Of a stretch of 64,000 nucleotides of DNA, positions 18,120-26,066 are shown piece by piece. Within the stretch, counting starts at the first letter, position 1. Every line of letters begins with the position of its first letter. The notes beneath the pieces were generated by a model that was not told the origin of the DNA, made no database searches, and saw only the letters and a program-made list of their open reading frames with translations. This DNA comes from Chloroflexota bacterium (lineage in GTDB: Bacteria > Chloroflexota > Dehalococcoidia > DSTF01 > RBG-16-68-14). Position numbers and translations under genes: made by a program. The stretch spans positions 1 to 64,000 of the forward strand of contig JADFKB010000006.1 of the NCBI GenBank assembly GCA_022565155.1, written 5' to 3'.

Positions 18120-18502
18120 TCGTACGCGTCCTTCTTGTGGATGCTCACGAAGAAGCCAGGCAATCGCTCGTCCGCAGGCTAGAGAGCGACGGCCGTGTGA
18201 TGGTCGCTGCCCAGGCGCCAACGGTCGCGGAGGCTGGCGTCGTTGTTCGGGGCGCACAGTGTGACCTCGCGCTCATGAACGTCCAGAGCCACGACAACGA
18301 GTCGATTGCTCGGTGTCAGGAATTGCGCAGGCTGACCGAAATCCCGCTGGTCGTGCTCGCTTCCTTCATGACCATCGAGCAATGGCGGGCCCTGAGACAG
18401 GCCGGCGCCGCTGACTACCTGCTCAAACACGCGAACAGCCAGCGCCTCTGTAGCGCGATCGTGCGGTTGGCTGACCGGCATCGGTCGGATGAAGGGAGTT
18501 GA
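18116..18502 (+). CDS. degenerate (pseudo-)receiver domain protein
   Basis: Single-domain protein of 128 aa with the receiver fold: VRVLLVDAHEEARQSLVRRL at the start, PLVVLASF for strand 4 and AADYLLKHANS with the conserved lysine for strand 5. The phospho-acceptor position is changed: where receivers read L-M-D-V, this one reads LALMNVQSHD, with N55 in place of Asp. The acidic pair is also reduced (D9-A10). It therefore cannot be phosphorylated in the normal way and would act through binding. It has no output domain. It overlaps the Usp gene upstream and is 3 bases from mobB, so it sits in a stress/Mo-cofactor operon. Confidence 0.8.
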   Translation: MIVRVLLVDAHEEARQSLVRRLESDGRVMVAAQAPTVAEAGVVVRGAQCDLALMNVQSHDNESIARCQELRRLTEIPLVVLASFMTIEQWRALRQAGAADYLLKHANSQRLCSAIVRLADRHRSDEGS

Positions 18503-18505
18503 ACG

Positions 18506-19015
18506 ATGACGGTTGCTATCGGTATCATCGGCTGTAAGAATGCGGGCAAGACGACTCTGATAGAGGGCCTGCTCAAGGAATTCGCATCCCGAGGACTGCG
18601 TGCGGCGACGATTAAGCACGATGCGCACGATTTCGAGATCGACATCCCTGGCAAGGACACCTGGCGACATCGCGCAGCCGGAAGCAAGCTGACGATCATC
18701 GCGTCGGCGTCGAAGATCGCGCTGGTGCGTGAGAACGAGCGCGAGGCTGAGCTGCACGAACTGCTTCAGTTCGTCGACGACTCGTTCGATCTGGTGCTCG
18801 TGGAGGGTATGCGGAACAGTCCGTTGCCGAAGATCCTGGTCCGGCGTTCCGGCGCGGGCGACGACCCTCCCGGTATTCAGGGAGAGATCCTCGCAGTCGT
18901 TTCAGGAGACGCCGAGGCTGCTTCGCGGACAGGCCTCTTCCGGCCAGACGACGCGGCGGCGCTCGCGGACCTCATTCAGGAGCGGCTGCTCAACAAAGAG
19001 GCGATGACGGCTTGA
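18506..19015 (+). CDS. mobB: molybdopterin-guanine dinucleotide biosynthesis protein MobB
   Basis: GTP-binding adapter of 169 aa for Mo cofactor maturation. The P-loop is GCKNAGKTTLIEGLL (9-23), and the MobB-specific TIKHDAHDFEIDIPGKDTWR follows, with the usual RAAGS. A ribosome-site-like GGGAG lies just before the ATG. Its end overlaps the mobA start by four bases. MobB assists MobA in adding GMP to molybdopterin, giving the bis-MGD cofactor needed by DMSO-reductase-family enzymes such as the large subunit encoded at 26067-29543. Confidence 0.92.
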   Translation: MTVAIGIIGCKNAGKTTLIEGLLKEFASRGLRAATIKHDAHDFEIDIPGKDTWRHRAAGSKLTIIASASKIALVRENEREAELHELLQFVDDSFDLVLVEGMRNSPLPKILVRRSGAGDDPPGIQGEILAVVSGDAEAASRTGLFRPDDAAALADLIQERLLNKEAMTA

Positions 19016-19620
19016 CAAAGGACAACGTCATCGGAGCAGTTCTCGCCGGCGGTTACGGCCGTCGCATCGGCTGCGACAAGGCGACCGTCGAGCTCGACGG
19101 CAGACCGCTGATCAGCTACCCGGTTGGCGCACTGAGGTCGGCGGGCCTCGACGTTGTTCTGGCACTGCGCAGTGGCCAGGAGATGCTAGCTGGCCTCGAT
19201 GACGTGAGCTTCGTCCACGACGAATTCGAAGGCGCCGGGCCGCTGGGAGGCCTCCACGCACTACTCAAGTGGATGCCGGGCGAATGGGCGCTCGTGGTCT
19301 CCTGTGACCAGCCGTTCGTCCGAGTGAACCTGCTGCACGGCATCATGTCCCACAGCGATTGTACGGCCGACGCCGTCGTCGCGCGGATGTCGGAGTGCCT
19401 GCAGCCAATGCCCGGCCTTTTTCGAAAGACGTGCCTGCCGTTCGTTGAAGAGGCCTTGGCCAAGGGCGAGATGGGCCTCCGGAACCTGCTGCACCACATC
19501 CGCCTCTACGAACTGGAGGGCGAAGAGATCGACCGCCTCGACTTTGAGCGCTCTTCCTTCATCAACATCAACACACCAGAGGATCTCGCCAACGCTCGTC
19601 GTCTCGCGGTCGCGCTCTAG
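19012..19620 (+). CDS. mobA: molybdenum cofactor guanylyltransferase MobA
   Basis: Nucleotidyltransferase of 202 aa that joins GMP to molybdopterin. The signature LAGGYGRRIGCDKA (residues 10-23) has the GTP loop and lysine, and SCDQPF (about 101-106) carries the metal-binding aspartate. The start is a TTG overlapping the mobB stop (TTGA at 19012-19015); no later ATG would keep the GTP loop. With mobB it forms a two-gene unit at the end of the Usp operon. This links cofactor supply to the regulatory genes upstream, consistent with control of the molybdoenzyme operon by the same signal. Confidence 0.92.
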   Translation: MTKDNVIGAVLAGGYGRRIGCDKATVELDGRPLISYPVGALRSAGLDVVLALRSGQEMLAGLDDVSFVHDEFEGAGPLGGLHALLKWMPGEWALVVSCDQPFVRVNLLHGIMSHSDCTADAVVARMSECLQPMPGLFRKTCLPFVEEALAKGEMGLRNLLHHIRLYELEGEEIDRLDFERSSFININTPEDLANARRLAVAL

Positions 19621-19726
19621 TTGGACGGCTTCAGCACAGAAGGGGACGCACTGAGCACAGCCATTGCAGTGCTGGTGCCGGGCGGCGATCGTTTTGGCTC
19701 CCGAATCGCGCCGATTGGCCCCTTGG

Positions 19727-19983
19727 TGGTTCCGGCGCCTACGTTCAGCGCGGGCTGTGGACGGAGATTGGCGCGGGAGTCCGCTCCGAAGCTTCTTCGC
19801 CGATGTTAAAGGCGCCGGCCAGGAGCCCGACTCCGAGGATGATGAGCAACTGATGGTAGGTTGCTTCCGGCATATAACCAGCTACCAATAGAAGAAGCAG
19901 GCCTGTTCCAAACCAGAAGGCGTCCTTGTCACGAAAGCAGGCCACGACCGTCACGAGATAGAGAGCCTGTGACAGGAGATAGA
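19727..19983. repeat. direct repeat, copy 1 (partial gene duplication)
   Basis: About 257 bases that match 21943-22198 in the same orientation, with some 19 differences by eye (about 93 percent). The duplicated stretch covers the last third of the membrane protein gene at 21961-22995 plus about 18 bases after its stop. The two copies bracket the dehalogenase-like and sulfite-oxidase-like genes. The bases between mobA (ends 19620) and this repeat hold nothing I recognise. The segment 19984-20189 after it holds only a GGCC-rich palindrome at 20062. Confidence 0.9.
19745..19954 (-). pseudogene. 3' fragment of the membrane protein gene at 21961-22995
   Basis: Minus-strand frame for the last 69 residues of the polytopic membrane protein: it covers two hydrophobic segments, through AGYMPEATYHQLLIILG to ERTPAPISVH. 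Seven or so residues differ from the intact copy and no stop interrupts it. The upstream four fifths of the gene are absent, so a functional product is unlikely, although a short two-helix peptide could be made. It is the coding part of the 19727-19983 repeat. Confidence 0.85.
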
Positions 19984-20061
19984 GTTGGAGGCCGGGGGGC
20001 CTCGCCAGTCTGCCGGCGGCCGTACTTGCTCACCGTATCGAGCCGGAATGCAGTTCGTTAT

Positions 20062-20080
20062 GGGCCGCTTCGGGGCCCCT
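20062..20080. promoter_or_regulatory. GGGCC-rich inverted repeat upstream of the hydrolase gene
   Basis: GGGCC GCTTCG GGGCCCC about 110 bases before the hydrolase start. It is like the other GGGCC palindromes of this window but has a six-base centre and its own GGGGCCCC. It may be an operator, or a terminator for the region upstream. Confidence 0.25.
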
Positions 20081-20189
20081 CCTCGACTACGTAAGCTAGG
20101 ACACGGACAGCTCTCTTCGCAGCCCGGAGAATAGTAGTGGCTACTGGTGTGAGGGCAGCCGTTGGTTGCTTACCGTCACCTTGTGCGCA

Positions 20190-21080
20190 ATGGAGCGACG
20201 CGTGTCTCACCACGACTTTCGGTACGAGAGCAAGTTCGCCACTATCGACGGCATGCGGATCCACTATGTGGAGGAGGGTGCGGGCCGGCCGGTGCTGTTT
20301 GTCCACGGCAATCCGACGTGGTCATACTTGTGGCGTAACATCATCCCCAAAGTGGCGGAGACTGAGCGGGCGCTCGCGATCGACCTGCTTGGCTTTGGAA
20401 AGTCCGACAAGCCGGTCGATGCCGACTACAGCTTCGACCAGCACTGCGCGATCGTCAGCGAGTTCATTCAGTCGATGGGCCTGAAGGACGTCGCGCTCGT
20501 GCTCCACGACTGGGGCGGGCTGATCGGGATGAACTATGCCATCGATCACGTGAAGAACGTGCGCAGGGTCGTCTTGCTGTCGACGTTCGTAGCGCCGGTC
20601 GCGCTGCCGTTCGCCTCCGTTCTCCGGCTGATCCGGGATTCTGCCCTTACGCCACTCTTCGTCCAGCGGCTGAACTTGTTCATGCCTCTCGTATTACGGT
20701 TGGGCGTCGCGAGACGCTCGAGCATGAGCGACGGCGTGCTAGAGCAGTATTACGCTCCGTTTCCTGACTACGCCTCTCGCCGTTCAGTCCGGCGATGGCC
20801 GGAGCAGATTCCGCTCGTCCCTTCGGACATCACCTACCAGGCGCTGGATCGTATCGGTCGAGCCTTGCCATCGTTCGATAGGCAGGTGCTCGTGCTGAAG
20901 GCGGACCGCGATCCGATCCTCACGATGAAGCGTGCAGAGTGGCTCGTGCAGACGCTGCCGCGGGGGCGTCTGGTAGTGATCGAACAGGCCGGCCACTTTG
21001 CCCAGGAGGACCAGCCGAACAAGGTCGCGACAGCCATCAGCGCATTCTTGCGCGAAGAGGGTCAAGGAGACAGCACATGA
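20190..21080 (+). CDS. alpha/beta hydrolase, haloalkane dehalogenase-like
   Basis: Hydrolase of 296 aa with the haloalkane dehalogenase pattern: oxyanion/halide motif HGNPTWSYLWR (N41, W44), nucleophile D107 followed by W108 in LVLHDWGGLIG, acid in KADRDP (about 239-241) and catalytic H269 in AGHFAQED. An aspartate nucleophile followed by Trp separates it from esterases. Epoxide hydrolases lack the second halide residue but cannot be fully excluded. The ATG at 20190 is used; an in-frame TTG at 20166 is possible, and neither has a clear ribosome site. The stop overlaps the next start (ATGA at 21077). It lies between the two copies of a 257-base direct repeat. Confidence 0.85.
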   Translation: MERRVSHHDFRYESKFATIDGMRIHYVEEGAGRPVLFVHGNPTWSYLWRNIIPKVAETERALAIDLLGFGKSDKPVDADYSFDQHCAIVSEFIQSMGLKDVALVLHDWGGLIGMNYAIDHVKNVRRVVLLSTFVAPVALPFASVLRLIRDSALTPLFVQRLNLFMPLVLRLGVARRSSMSDGVLEQYYAPFPDYASRRSVRRWPEQIPLVPSDITYQALDRIGRALPSFDRQVLVLKADRDPILTMKRAEWLVQTLPRGRLVVIEQAGHFAQEDQPNKVATAISAFLREEGQGDST

Positions 21081-21802
21081 GCACCATAACCCAGCATAGC
21101 GCTATCAGGCGATGGCTCATTCGCTTCAACGCGGGCGATAGCAGGCTGAAGCGGTTTACCCTCAAGCTCTCTTACTATGTCTTCATCGTGCTCCCGTACC
21201 CACTGCGGCGGGTCGCGGCCGCCGCGTTCATCCTCGCGACGTTGGGCGTGAAGAAGCTCGCTGGGGTCGAGCGCCAGAACGAGCTGACGCCGCTGGACGA
21301 GGTGGGGACGCTGTCGTTCTGGGGGGTGCCCGGCGTCGATACGGTCGCGGCTACGCTGACCATCGGCGGCGAGGTCGAGCGCGATGTTGAGCTGCGGATC
21401 GACGAACTCATCGCGATGCCGACCGTCGAGCGAACAGTTCGGATGGATTGCGTGGGCGGCTTTCGCAACAACACCGTGATGACCGGGGTCAGCGTCGCCC
21501 ACCTCTTCGATCTGGTTGGGGTACGCGATTCCGCCGTTCGGGCCGTCTTCTACTGTGCGGATGGCTACTACGAAAGCATGTCGATCTCTGAGCTAGTCGA
21601 GGGCGAGGCGTTCTTGGCCTACCTGGTGAACGGCGAGCGCGTCGACAAACTCGGCAACCCGCTGCGATTGGCCATCCCGGGTAAGTACGGCTACAAGTGG
21701 GCGAAGTGGATCCAGCGGATCGAGCTCGTCGACGATGAGCGCAAGGGCTATTGGGAGAGCCGGGGACTGCCGGACCGGGCGAACCTTGGGGATGTTTGGT
21801 AG
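21077..21802 (+). CDS. molybdopterin-dependent oxidoreductase, sulfite-oxidase/MsrP-like fold
   Basis: 241-aa protein with one N-terminal hydrophobic segment (about 32-57) and an oxidoreductase molybdopterin domain. MDCVGGFRNNTVMTGV contains C125, the expected cysteine ligand of molybdenum, and IPGKYGYKWAKWIQRIEL is the C-terminal signature of the family. There is no dimerisation domain, as in MsrP/YedY-type proteins. This family uses mono-nucleotide-free Mo-molybdopterin, so it would not need mobAB. It is translationally coupled to the dehalogenase-like gene. The electron acceptor and substrate are unknown; membrane tethering on the outer face is likely from the N-terminal segment. Confidence 0.88.
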   Translation: MSTITQHSAIRRWLIRFNAGDSRLKRFTLKLSYYVFIVLPYPLRRVAAAAFILATLGVKKLAGVERQNELTPLDEVGTLSFWGVPGVDTVAATLTIGGEVERDVELRIDELIAMPTVERTVRMDCVGGFRNNTVMTGVSVAHLFDLVGVRDSAVRAVFYCADGYYESMSISELVEGEAFLAYLVNGERVDKLGNPLRLAIPGKYGYKWAKWIQRIELVDDERKGYWESRGLPDRANLGDVW

Positions 21803-21866
21803 GGCCGTAAAGGAAGGGGGCACCCGTTTGTCCCTTCTCCTATTCCAACCCCATGGCTAATGACAA

Positions 21867-21887
21867 TGGCCGCCATTCTGGCGGCCA
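21867..21887. terminator. stem-loop between convergent genes
   Basis: Perfect 8-bp stem TGGCCGCC/GGCGGCCA with loop ATTCT, in the gap between the molybdoprotein stop (21802) and the membrane protein stop (21961, other strand). It can serve both strands. No strong T-run follows on either side. Confidence 0.5.
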
Positions 21888-21942
21888 CCTGTCTGTGTCA
21901 GACCTCGACCATCTGCTTGCTGATCTCTTTCCTGGCATTTGA

Positions 21943-22198
21943 TGGTTCCGCCGCCTACGTTCAGTTTGGGGCGTGGACGGAGATTGGCGCGGGAGTCCGC
22001 TCCGAAGCTTCTTCGACGATGTTAAAGGTGCCTGCCAGGAACCCGACTCCGAGGATGATGAGCAAGTGATGGTAGGTTGCTTCCGGCATATAACCAGCTA
22101 CCAATAGAAGAAGCAGGCCTGTCCCGAGCCAGAAAGCGTCCTTGTCACGAAAGCAGGCCACGACCGTCACGAGATAGAGAGCCAGTGACAGAAGATAC
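21943..22198. repeat. direct repeat, copy 2 (within the intact membrane protein gene)
   Basis: Partner of 19727-19983, same orientation, about 93 percent identical by eye. This copy contains the intact 3' end of the gene at 21961-22995; the other is a detached fragment. The similarity stops near 22198, inside the coding region. Confidence 0.9.
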
Positions 22199-22995
22199 AC
22201 CGGGGACGGCAGGAAGAAGCTCATGCCTGTCGTCCAGAGGGCGAGGATCGATGTGGTGGAGGACGGGGTCATGGTGCTAAGCCCTACGACGGCCACGAAC
22301 CCAACCACTAGCGCAATTCCGACACGCCCGGCAAGCCGCCAGCGTGGTCTTCCCCACGCCCAGAAGACAGCCGCGCCCGCGAGCACGACCAGCACCTCTC
22401 CCCACCGAAGTACGTCGATGCCCAATGGCGGCAACGCGGCGTAGTCGAGCAGCCGATACGCAATGTGAGACAGGGAGTAGTACTGATAGCAGAGATATGC
22501 TCCAACAACGAGGGCGACAGCCACGCGCGGACTGGTTCTGACGTCCTTCCTGGCCATCAGCGTGACGCCGAGCATCAGGACTGCCAGCGTGGCGGCTAAC
22601 CCAAACGCCCCGTCCCAGGCGGCCCCTCCTGTGACCAGGCTCATCGCGAGGCTGATCATCAGTGCTCCTGAGATCGCGGCGAGAACGAAGCGAGCGACAC
22701 GGTCTCGTACCTGCGTCGTCATTACGAGGAGCAGCAGCACGGTCAGCACGATCGCCAGGATCGATGCGGAGTTGAACGCGAACGAACCGACGAACGATGC
22801 AGCCTGTAGACCGTCGCCGGCTAGCTCGCTGCGAGGAACGTGCACGCCTATCCGTGTCGTCAGGCGAAGGAGAACGATCTCCAGCAGCGCAGCTACGACC
22901 AGACCGAGAACGACCTGTCGCAAGAGAGTCTCGCTGACCGACAGCCGAGGGAGCTGCCACTTGTAGGACATACGCGAGACCGTTGGGCTAAGCAT
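21961..22995 (-). CDS. polytopic membrane protein of the molybdoenzyme operon
   Basis: 344-aa protein with about nine or ten hydrophobic segments and a short basic N-terminus (SYKWQLPRLS). I do not recognise a family. The ATG at 22995 lies 12 bases after the stop of the haem-subunit gene upstream, with CGGAAG before it; the longer open frame back to 23304 overlaps that gene and is rejected. As the last gene of an operon encoding an exported molybdoenzyme with FeS and haem subunits, it may be the membrane anchor or quinone-linked electron partner. No pair of haem-ligand histidines in facing helices is obvious by eye, so this is context only. Its 3' third is duplicated at 19727-19983. Confidence 0.85.
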   Translation of the reverse strand: MLSPTVSRMSYKWQLPRLSVSETLLRQVVLGLVVAALLEIVLLRLTTRIGVHVPRSELAGDGLQAASFVGSFAFNSASILAIVLTVLLLLVMTTQVRDRVARFVLAAISGALMISLAMSLVTGGAAWDGAFGLAATLAVLMLGVTLMARKDVRTSPRVAVALVVGAYLCYQYYSLSHIAYRLLDYAALPPLGIDVLRWGEVLVVLAGAAVFWAWGRPRWRLAGRVGIALVVGFVAVVGLSTMTPSSTTSILALWTTGMSFFLPSPVYLLSLALYLVTVVACFRDKDAFWLGTGLLLLLVAGYMPEATYHHLLIILGVGFLAGTFNIVEEASERTPAPISVHAPN

Positions 22996-23006
22996 CTTCC
23001 GCTGCC

Positions 23007-24002
23007 TCAGGCCGTCTGGCGCCGCGTGTATAGAAGGTAGCTTCCTGCGGCGGCCAGACCGACGATTACGACGAGACCTACGACTACGAAGAGCCCTACT
23101 GCCTCGCCTGACAGACCACCGCCGCCACCTGTTGCGATCTCCGGCGAGATCTCCAGAGTCATGAACTGGGACACGGATTTGATGCCGTCCCGTTCGGCCC
23201 TGGCTCCATCCCAAACGGCGAACGCTACGTTCGTGCTGTCTCCCTCGCTGAACTGCGCGTACTCGCCGGCGACCTCTAAGTCGCGCGAGAAGACGACTCG
23301 CCACTTCCCGTCATCCCAACTCCCCATTCCATTCACCATCTGGTCTTCGGCCGCCCTAAGGGTGCCGAAGCTCCCGGCTAGCAGGTTGTCGGCCGCGCTC
23401 GTGCGGTCTGCCCGCGCGACAATATTGCCGGAAGCGCTTGCCGGATAGAACTCAGCTTCGTCTTCGAATGGGTACAGGTCCACGTCCACGTTCGGGTACA
23501 CGTCCTGCACGTCGAGAACGGAGGCGCCCGTTCCGGTCTGCCAGGACGCTTTCCACTGCCAGATGTTGACCGGCGCCTCCGGGTTGCCCATGCAGAACGC
23601 CGGTACGCTCTCGCCATGTTCGACCGGGAACTGAACGGCGGCCGCATCGGTGAAGTCATTCTGACGGCCGGTTGATGCGTCCTCCGACTCATCGTTCCAC
23701 TCCAAGCGGATGTAGAGTTTCCCGTCATGGTGTAGCGCGCGTGCGGTGACGGTCCCCTGGTCCCCGCCTTTGGGCGCCACGACATTCTGCCCACTCAGAG
23801 GCACCTGTATTGGCGCGCCTTTGTCCCAGACGTCGGCTGACGGGTCATCGAGCGGTATTGCGTTTTCGCTGCGCTTGGCGACGAGCGTGATCGTCTGCGA
23901 GGATGCCAGCCGCAGGTCGAGCAGGGTCAGTACCGCGGCACCGACGAGCACGAGCGCGAGAATGCCGGTCGAGAGTCTCCTAGAGCTGGATAAGGTTCCC
24001 AT
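23007..24002 (-). CDS. haem b-binding gamma-like subunit (ethylbenzene dehydrogenase type)
   Basis: 331-aa exported haem protein with an N-terminal hydrophobic signal or anchor (about 11-31) and a C-terminal membrane helix after a Gly run (about 299-322). The core is the EB_dh domain: FCMGNPEAPVNIWQWKASWQ carries the family's methionine and lysine haem ligands (M138 and K151 by position). The start is the ATG at 24002, overlapping the chaperone gene by 23 bases. Homologous subunits (EbdC, DdhC, NxrC-like) take electrons from the FeS subunit to a cytochrome or the membrane. The C-terminal anchor is unusual for the classic periplasmic gamma subunits and suggests a membrane-bound complex. Confidence 0.88.
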   Translation of the reverse strand: MGTLSSSRRLSTGILALVLVGAAVLTLLDLRLASSQTITLVAKRSENAIPLDDPSADVWDKGAPIQVPLSGQNVVAPKGGDQGTVTARALHHDGKLYIRLEWNDESEDASTGRQNDFTDAAAVQFPVEHGESVPAFCMGNPEAPVNIWQWKASWQTGTGASVLDVQDVYPNVDVDLYPFEDEAEFYPASASGNIVARADRTSAADNLLAGSFGTLRAAEDQMVNGMGSWDDGKWRVVFSRDLEVAGEYAQFSEGDSTNVAFAVWDGARAERDGIKSVSQFMTLEISPEIATGGGGGLSGEAVGLFVVVGLVVIVGLAAAGSYLLYTRRQTA

Positions 24003-24759
24003 TGCCGTCTCCTGACTGCACGAGCGGACACTCAGCCGTCGAACAACCCTCTTCGCTGACGTTCGTTCGCCAATCCGTATTGACCTCGAGGACTTCTGGC
24101 TGCGCACGAAGATAGGCGATCTCATCAGCGAGGAAGGCATCGAGCAGCGCGGCAGTAGCCGCGAACAATCCTTCCGGGGCTCTACCGGCCAGTTGCTGGG
24201 CGAACTGGCGACCCCAACGTCCAAGATGGTCTTGGACAAACTTCCGTTGCACCACGCGGCACAATCGGGCCTTCGCGGAGCCGTGATGGAGCTGGGCGAC
24301 CGCCTCTTTAGACGTGAGCAGGTGCATGAACTCCAACTCGACGGTGATGTGATCCGGGCGCTCACGCTCGGCGAGCTCCATGCCGAAGGCGCGGAAGAAC
24401 CCGGCGATGTCACTCAACTGGGCCGTCTCTTCGAAAATCTCCCGAGCCGTGTAGACTGTCTCGCACGGCGGGCAGTCCAGCGACAGCAGGTGGCTGAAGA
24501 TGCGCCCATGTTCGCTCTGCAGTGCGTCAGGGGAGGAGTTTTGCAGCTCCTTGGCGAAGGCGGCGAGTGGTTCCGAGAACGTCTCGTCCAGAATCTCGGC
24601 GGCGGCCTGGGCCTGGGGCAGGTCTTCCTCGCGTAACGCCGCAATGACGTTCGCGCTGGGGTACATGGTGGCCTGGCAGAGCAGCCGGTAGGCGGCGCTG
24701 CGCGCGAAATGACGCGCCGCCGCTTGCTCCTTTCTGGTTTCGATCATCTGTACTGTCAT
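23980..24759 (-). CDS. TorD/NarJ-family maturation chaperone
   Basis: 259-aa, all-helical cytoplasmic chaperone for the molybdoenzyme. Family marks: YRLLCQATMYPS near residue 24, LDCPPCETVYTAREIFE around 93-109 and RPDHITVELEFMHLL (about 134-148). It would bind the Tat signal and the unfinished catalytic subunit until bis-MGD is inserted. The gene lies directly between the FeS-subunit gene (16 bases away) and the haem-subunit gene (23-base overlap), the usual order for type II enzymes. A cysteine-containing tail (EEGCSTAECPLV) is extra and of unknown use. Confidence 0.9.
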   Translation of the reverse strand: MTVQMIETRKEQAAARHFARSAAYRLLCQATMYPSANVIAALREEDLPQAQAAAEILDETFSEPLAAFAKELQNSSPDALQSEHGRIFSHLLSLDCPPCETVYTAREIFEETAQLSDIAGFFRAFGMELAERERPDHITVELEFMHLLTSKEAVAQLHHGSAKARLCRVVQRKFVQDHLGRWGRQFAQQLAGRAPEGLFAATAALLDAFLADEIAYLRAQPEVLEVNTDWRTNVSEEGCSTAECPLVQSGDGNGNLIQL

Positions 24760-24774
24760 GTGTCGTCCTCCGAC

Positions 24775-26040
24775 CTAAATGGAGTTCTGGAACTGACCAG
24801 CGAAGTCTCCATTTCGAATGTGGAACGGCTCTTCGACGGAGATGCGCGCCGCTTCGTTGCCAGATCCATCGAATCCGATGATCGTGTCGTTGAAGAGCTG
24901 CACTCTGCGGCCGTTGATCTCCGTATCGAGGATCTCCTCGCCTTCCTCGATCTCGTATCGGAAGATGATCTTCTGCGTCGCGCGGAAGAGTTGAAGCACT
25001 GCCTGCAGCTCTCGTGATGGGTTGGTGTAACGCTCGATCGCGGCGTCGACGCCCGGGCCGAAGAGCTGACGCAGGTACTGACGCGGCACCCATCGCGGCG
25101 GGATGTAGTACACGTTCGGCTCGGTACCAAACTGCGGATAGAGCGGAAGCGCCACCTGCTCCTTCCGCACCAGGAAGTACAGCGGGTTGGTCGGCGCCTC
25201 GGCCCAATGGCCGTCCTCGATGTCCACCAGCCCTTGGAGCCGGATCTTGCCGACGCACGTCGCGACGCAGCGCGGCTCCATCGGGATGCCGTTCGTTAGT
25301 GGGTCCGTCCCCTCGACTCGCGGGTAGCAGCCAATGCACTTCTCGCTGACCTGCTGGTTCGGCCTGTACATCGACTTCTTGTAGGGGCACTGTTCAACGC
25401 ACTTCCGATACCCACGACAGCGTTCCTGGTCGATGAGGACGATGCCGTCTTCCGGCCGCTTGTAGATCGCGCTCCTCGGGCAAGCCGACACACAGCCCGG
25501 ATAGGTGCAGTGATTGCAGATGCGCTGCAGGTAGAAGAACCACGTGTTGTGCTCCGGAAGCTGTGCGCCCTCCGGATGGTACTCGCCTGGCACCCCCGGC
25601 TTGCCCTTCGCGGTGTCTTCGTAAAGGTTCGGAGATGTCCATTCCTCATCGGTCGGGATATAGCCGATAGCGTTGTCTTTGCCCTCCTTCTTGGCGGCCT
25701 CGAAGATCGTCATCCCCTTGAACTCGCCGTACGGCGCATCATCGCTCTGCGACGATGTGTCCCACGTCTGGCCGCCGGGGTTGGCGTCGTTCAGCATCTG
25801 GAGGAGCTTGATATCCCAATGGTGCGGGTAGCCGCCGTACGGCTTGGTCTCCACGTTGTTCCACCACATGTACTCCTGTCCGCGGCTGAACGTCCAGGTG
25901 GACTTGCAGGCGAAGGTGCAGGTCTGGCAGGCGATGCAGCGGTTAGTGTTGAAGACAGCGACGAACTGCCGGTTCGGATGGACCTCCGGGAAGCGGTACT
26001 CCATCTCCCGCCCTAGCTGCCAGTTGTGAACCTTAGCCAT
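24775..26040 (-). CDS. iron-sulfur (beta) subunit of the type II molybdoenzyme
   Basis: 421-aa electron-transfer subunit of the NarH/EbdB/NxrB kind with four cluster sites: C35-C38-C41-C45; C175-C178-C183-C187; C208, C214, C218; and C235-C238 with C258-C262. In the third site the second ligand position is Y211 (CRGYRKC), where NarH has Trp, so one cluster is probably [3Fe-4S]. There is no signal peptide; it would be carried across the membrane with the Tat-bearing partner. [20 protein letters not shown] is typical of nitrate reductase-like beta subunits. It starts 26 bases after the catalytic subunit stop. Confidence 0.94.
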   Translation of the reverse strand: MAKVHNWQLGREMEYRFPEVHPNRQFVAVFNTNRCIACQTCTFACKSTWTFSRGQEYMWWNNVETKPYGGYPHHWDIKLLQMLNDANPGGQTWDTSSQSDDAPYGEFKGMTIFEAAKKEGKDNAIGYIPTDEEWTSPNLYEDTAKGKPGVPGEYHPEGAQLPEHNTWFFYLQRICNHCTYPGCVSACPRSAIYKRPEDGIVLIDQERCRGYRKCVEQCPYKKSMYRPNQQVSEKCIGCYPRVEGTDPLTNGIPMEPRCVATCVGKIRLQGLVDIEDGHWAEAPTNPLYFLVRKEQVALPLYPQFGTEPNVYYIPPRWVPRQYLRQLFGPGVDAAIERYTNPSRELQAVLQLFRATQKIIFRYEIEEGEEILDTEINGRRVQLFNDTIIGFDGSGNEAARISVEEPFHIRNGDFAGQFQNSI

Positions 26041-26066
26041 CGTTACGACCTCCAGCCTTCCGGGAG

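Noticed and set aside
19621-19809. Small TTG-started frame directly after mobA
   Set aside because: No ribosome site, no family resemblance, and its second half runs antisense into the duplicated membrane protein tail.
20190-21080. The dehalogenase remnant at 44040 as a copy of this hydrolase
   Set aside because: The two tails differ at most positions outside the AGHF motif (FAQEDQPNKVATAISAF versus [17 protein letters not shown]), so they have separate origins.
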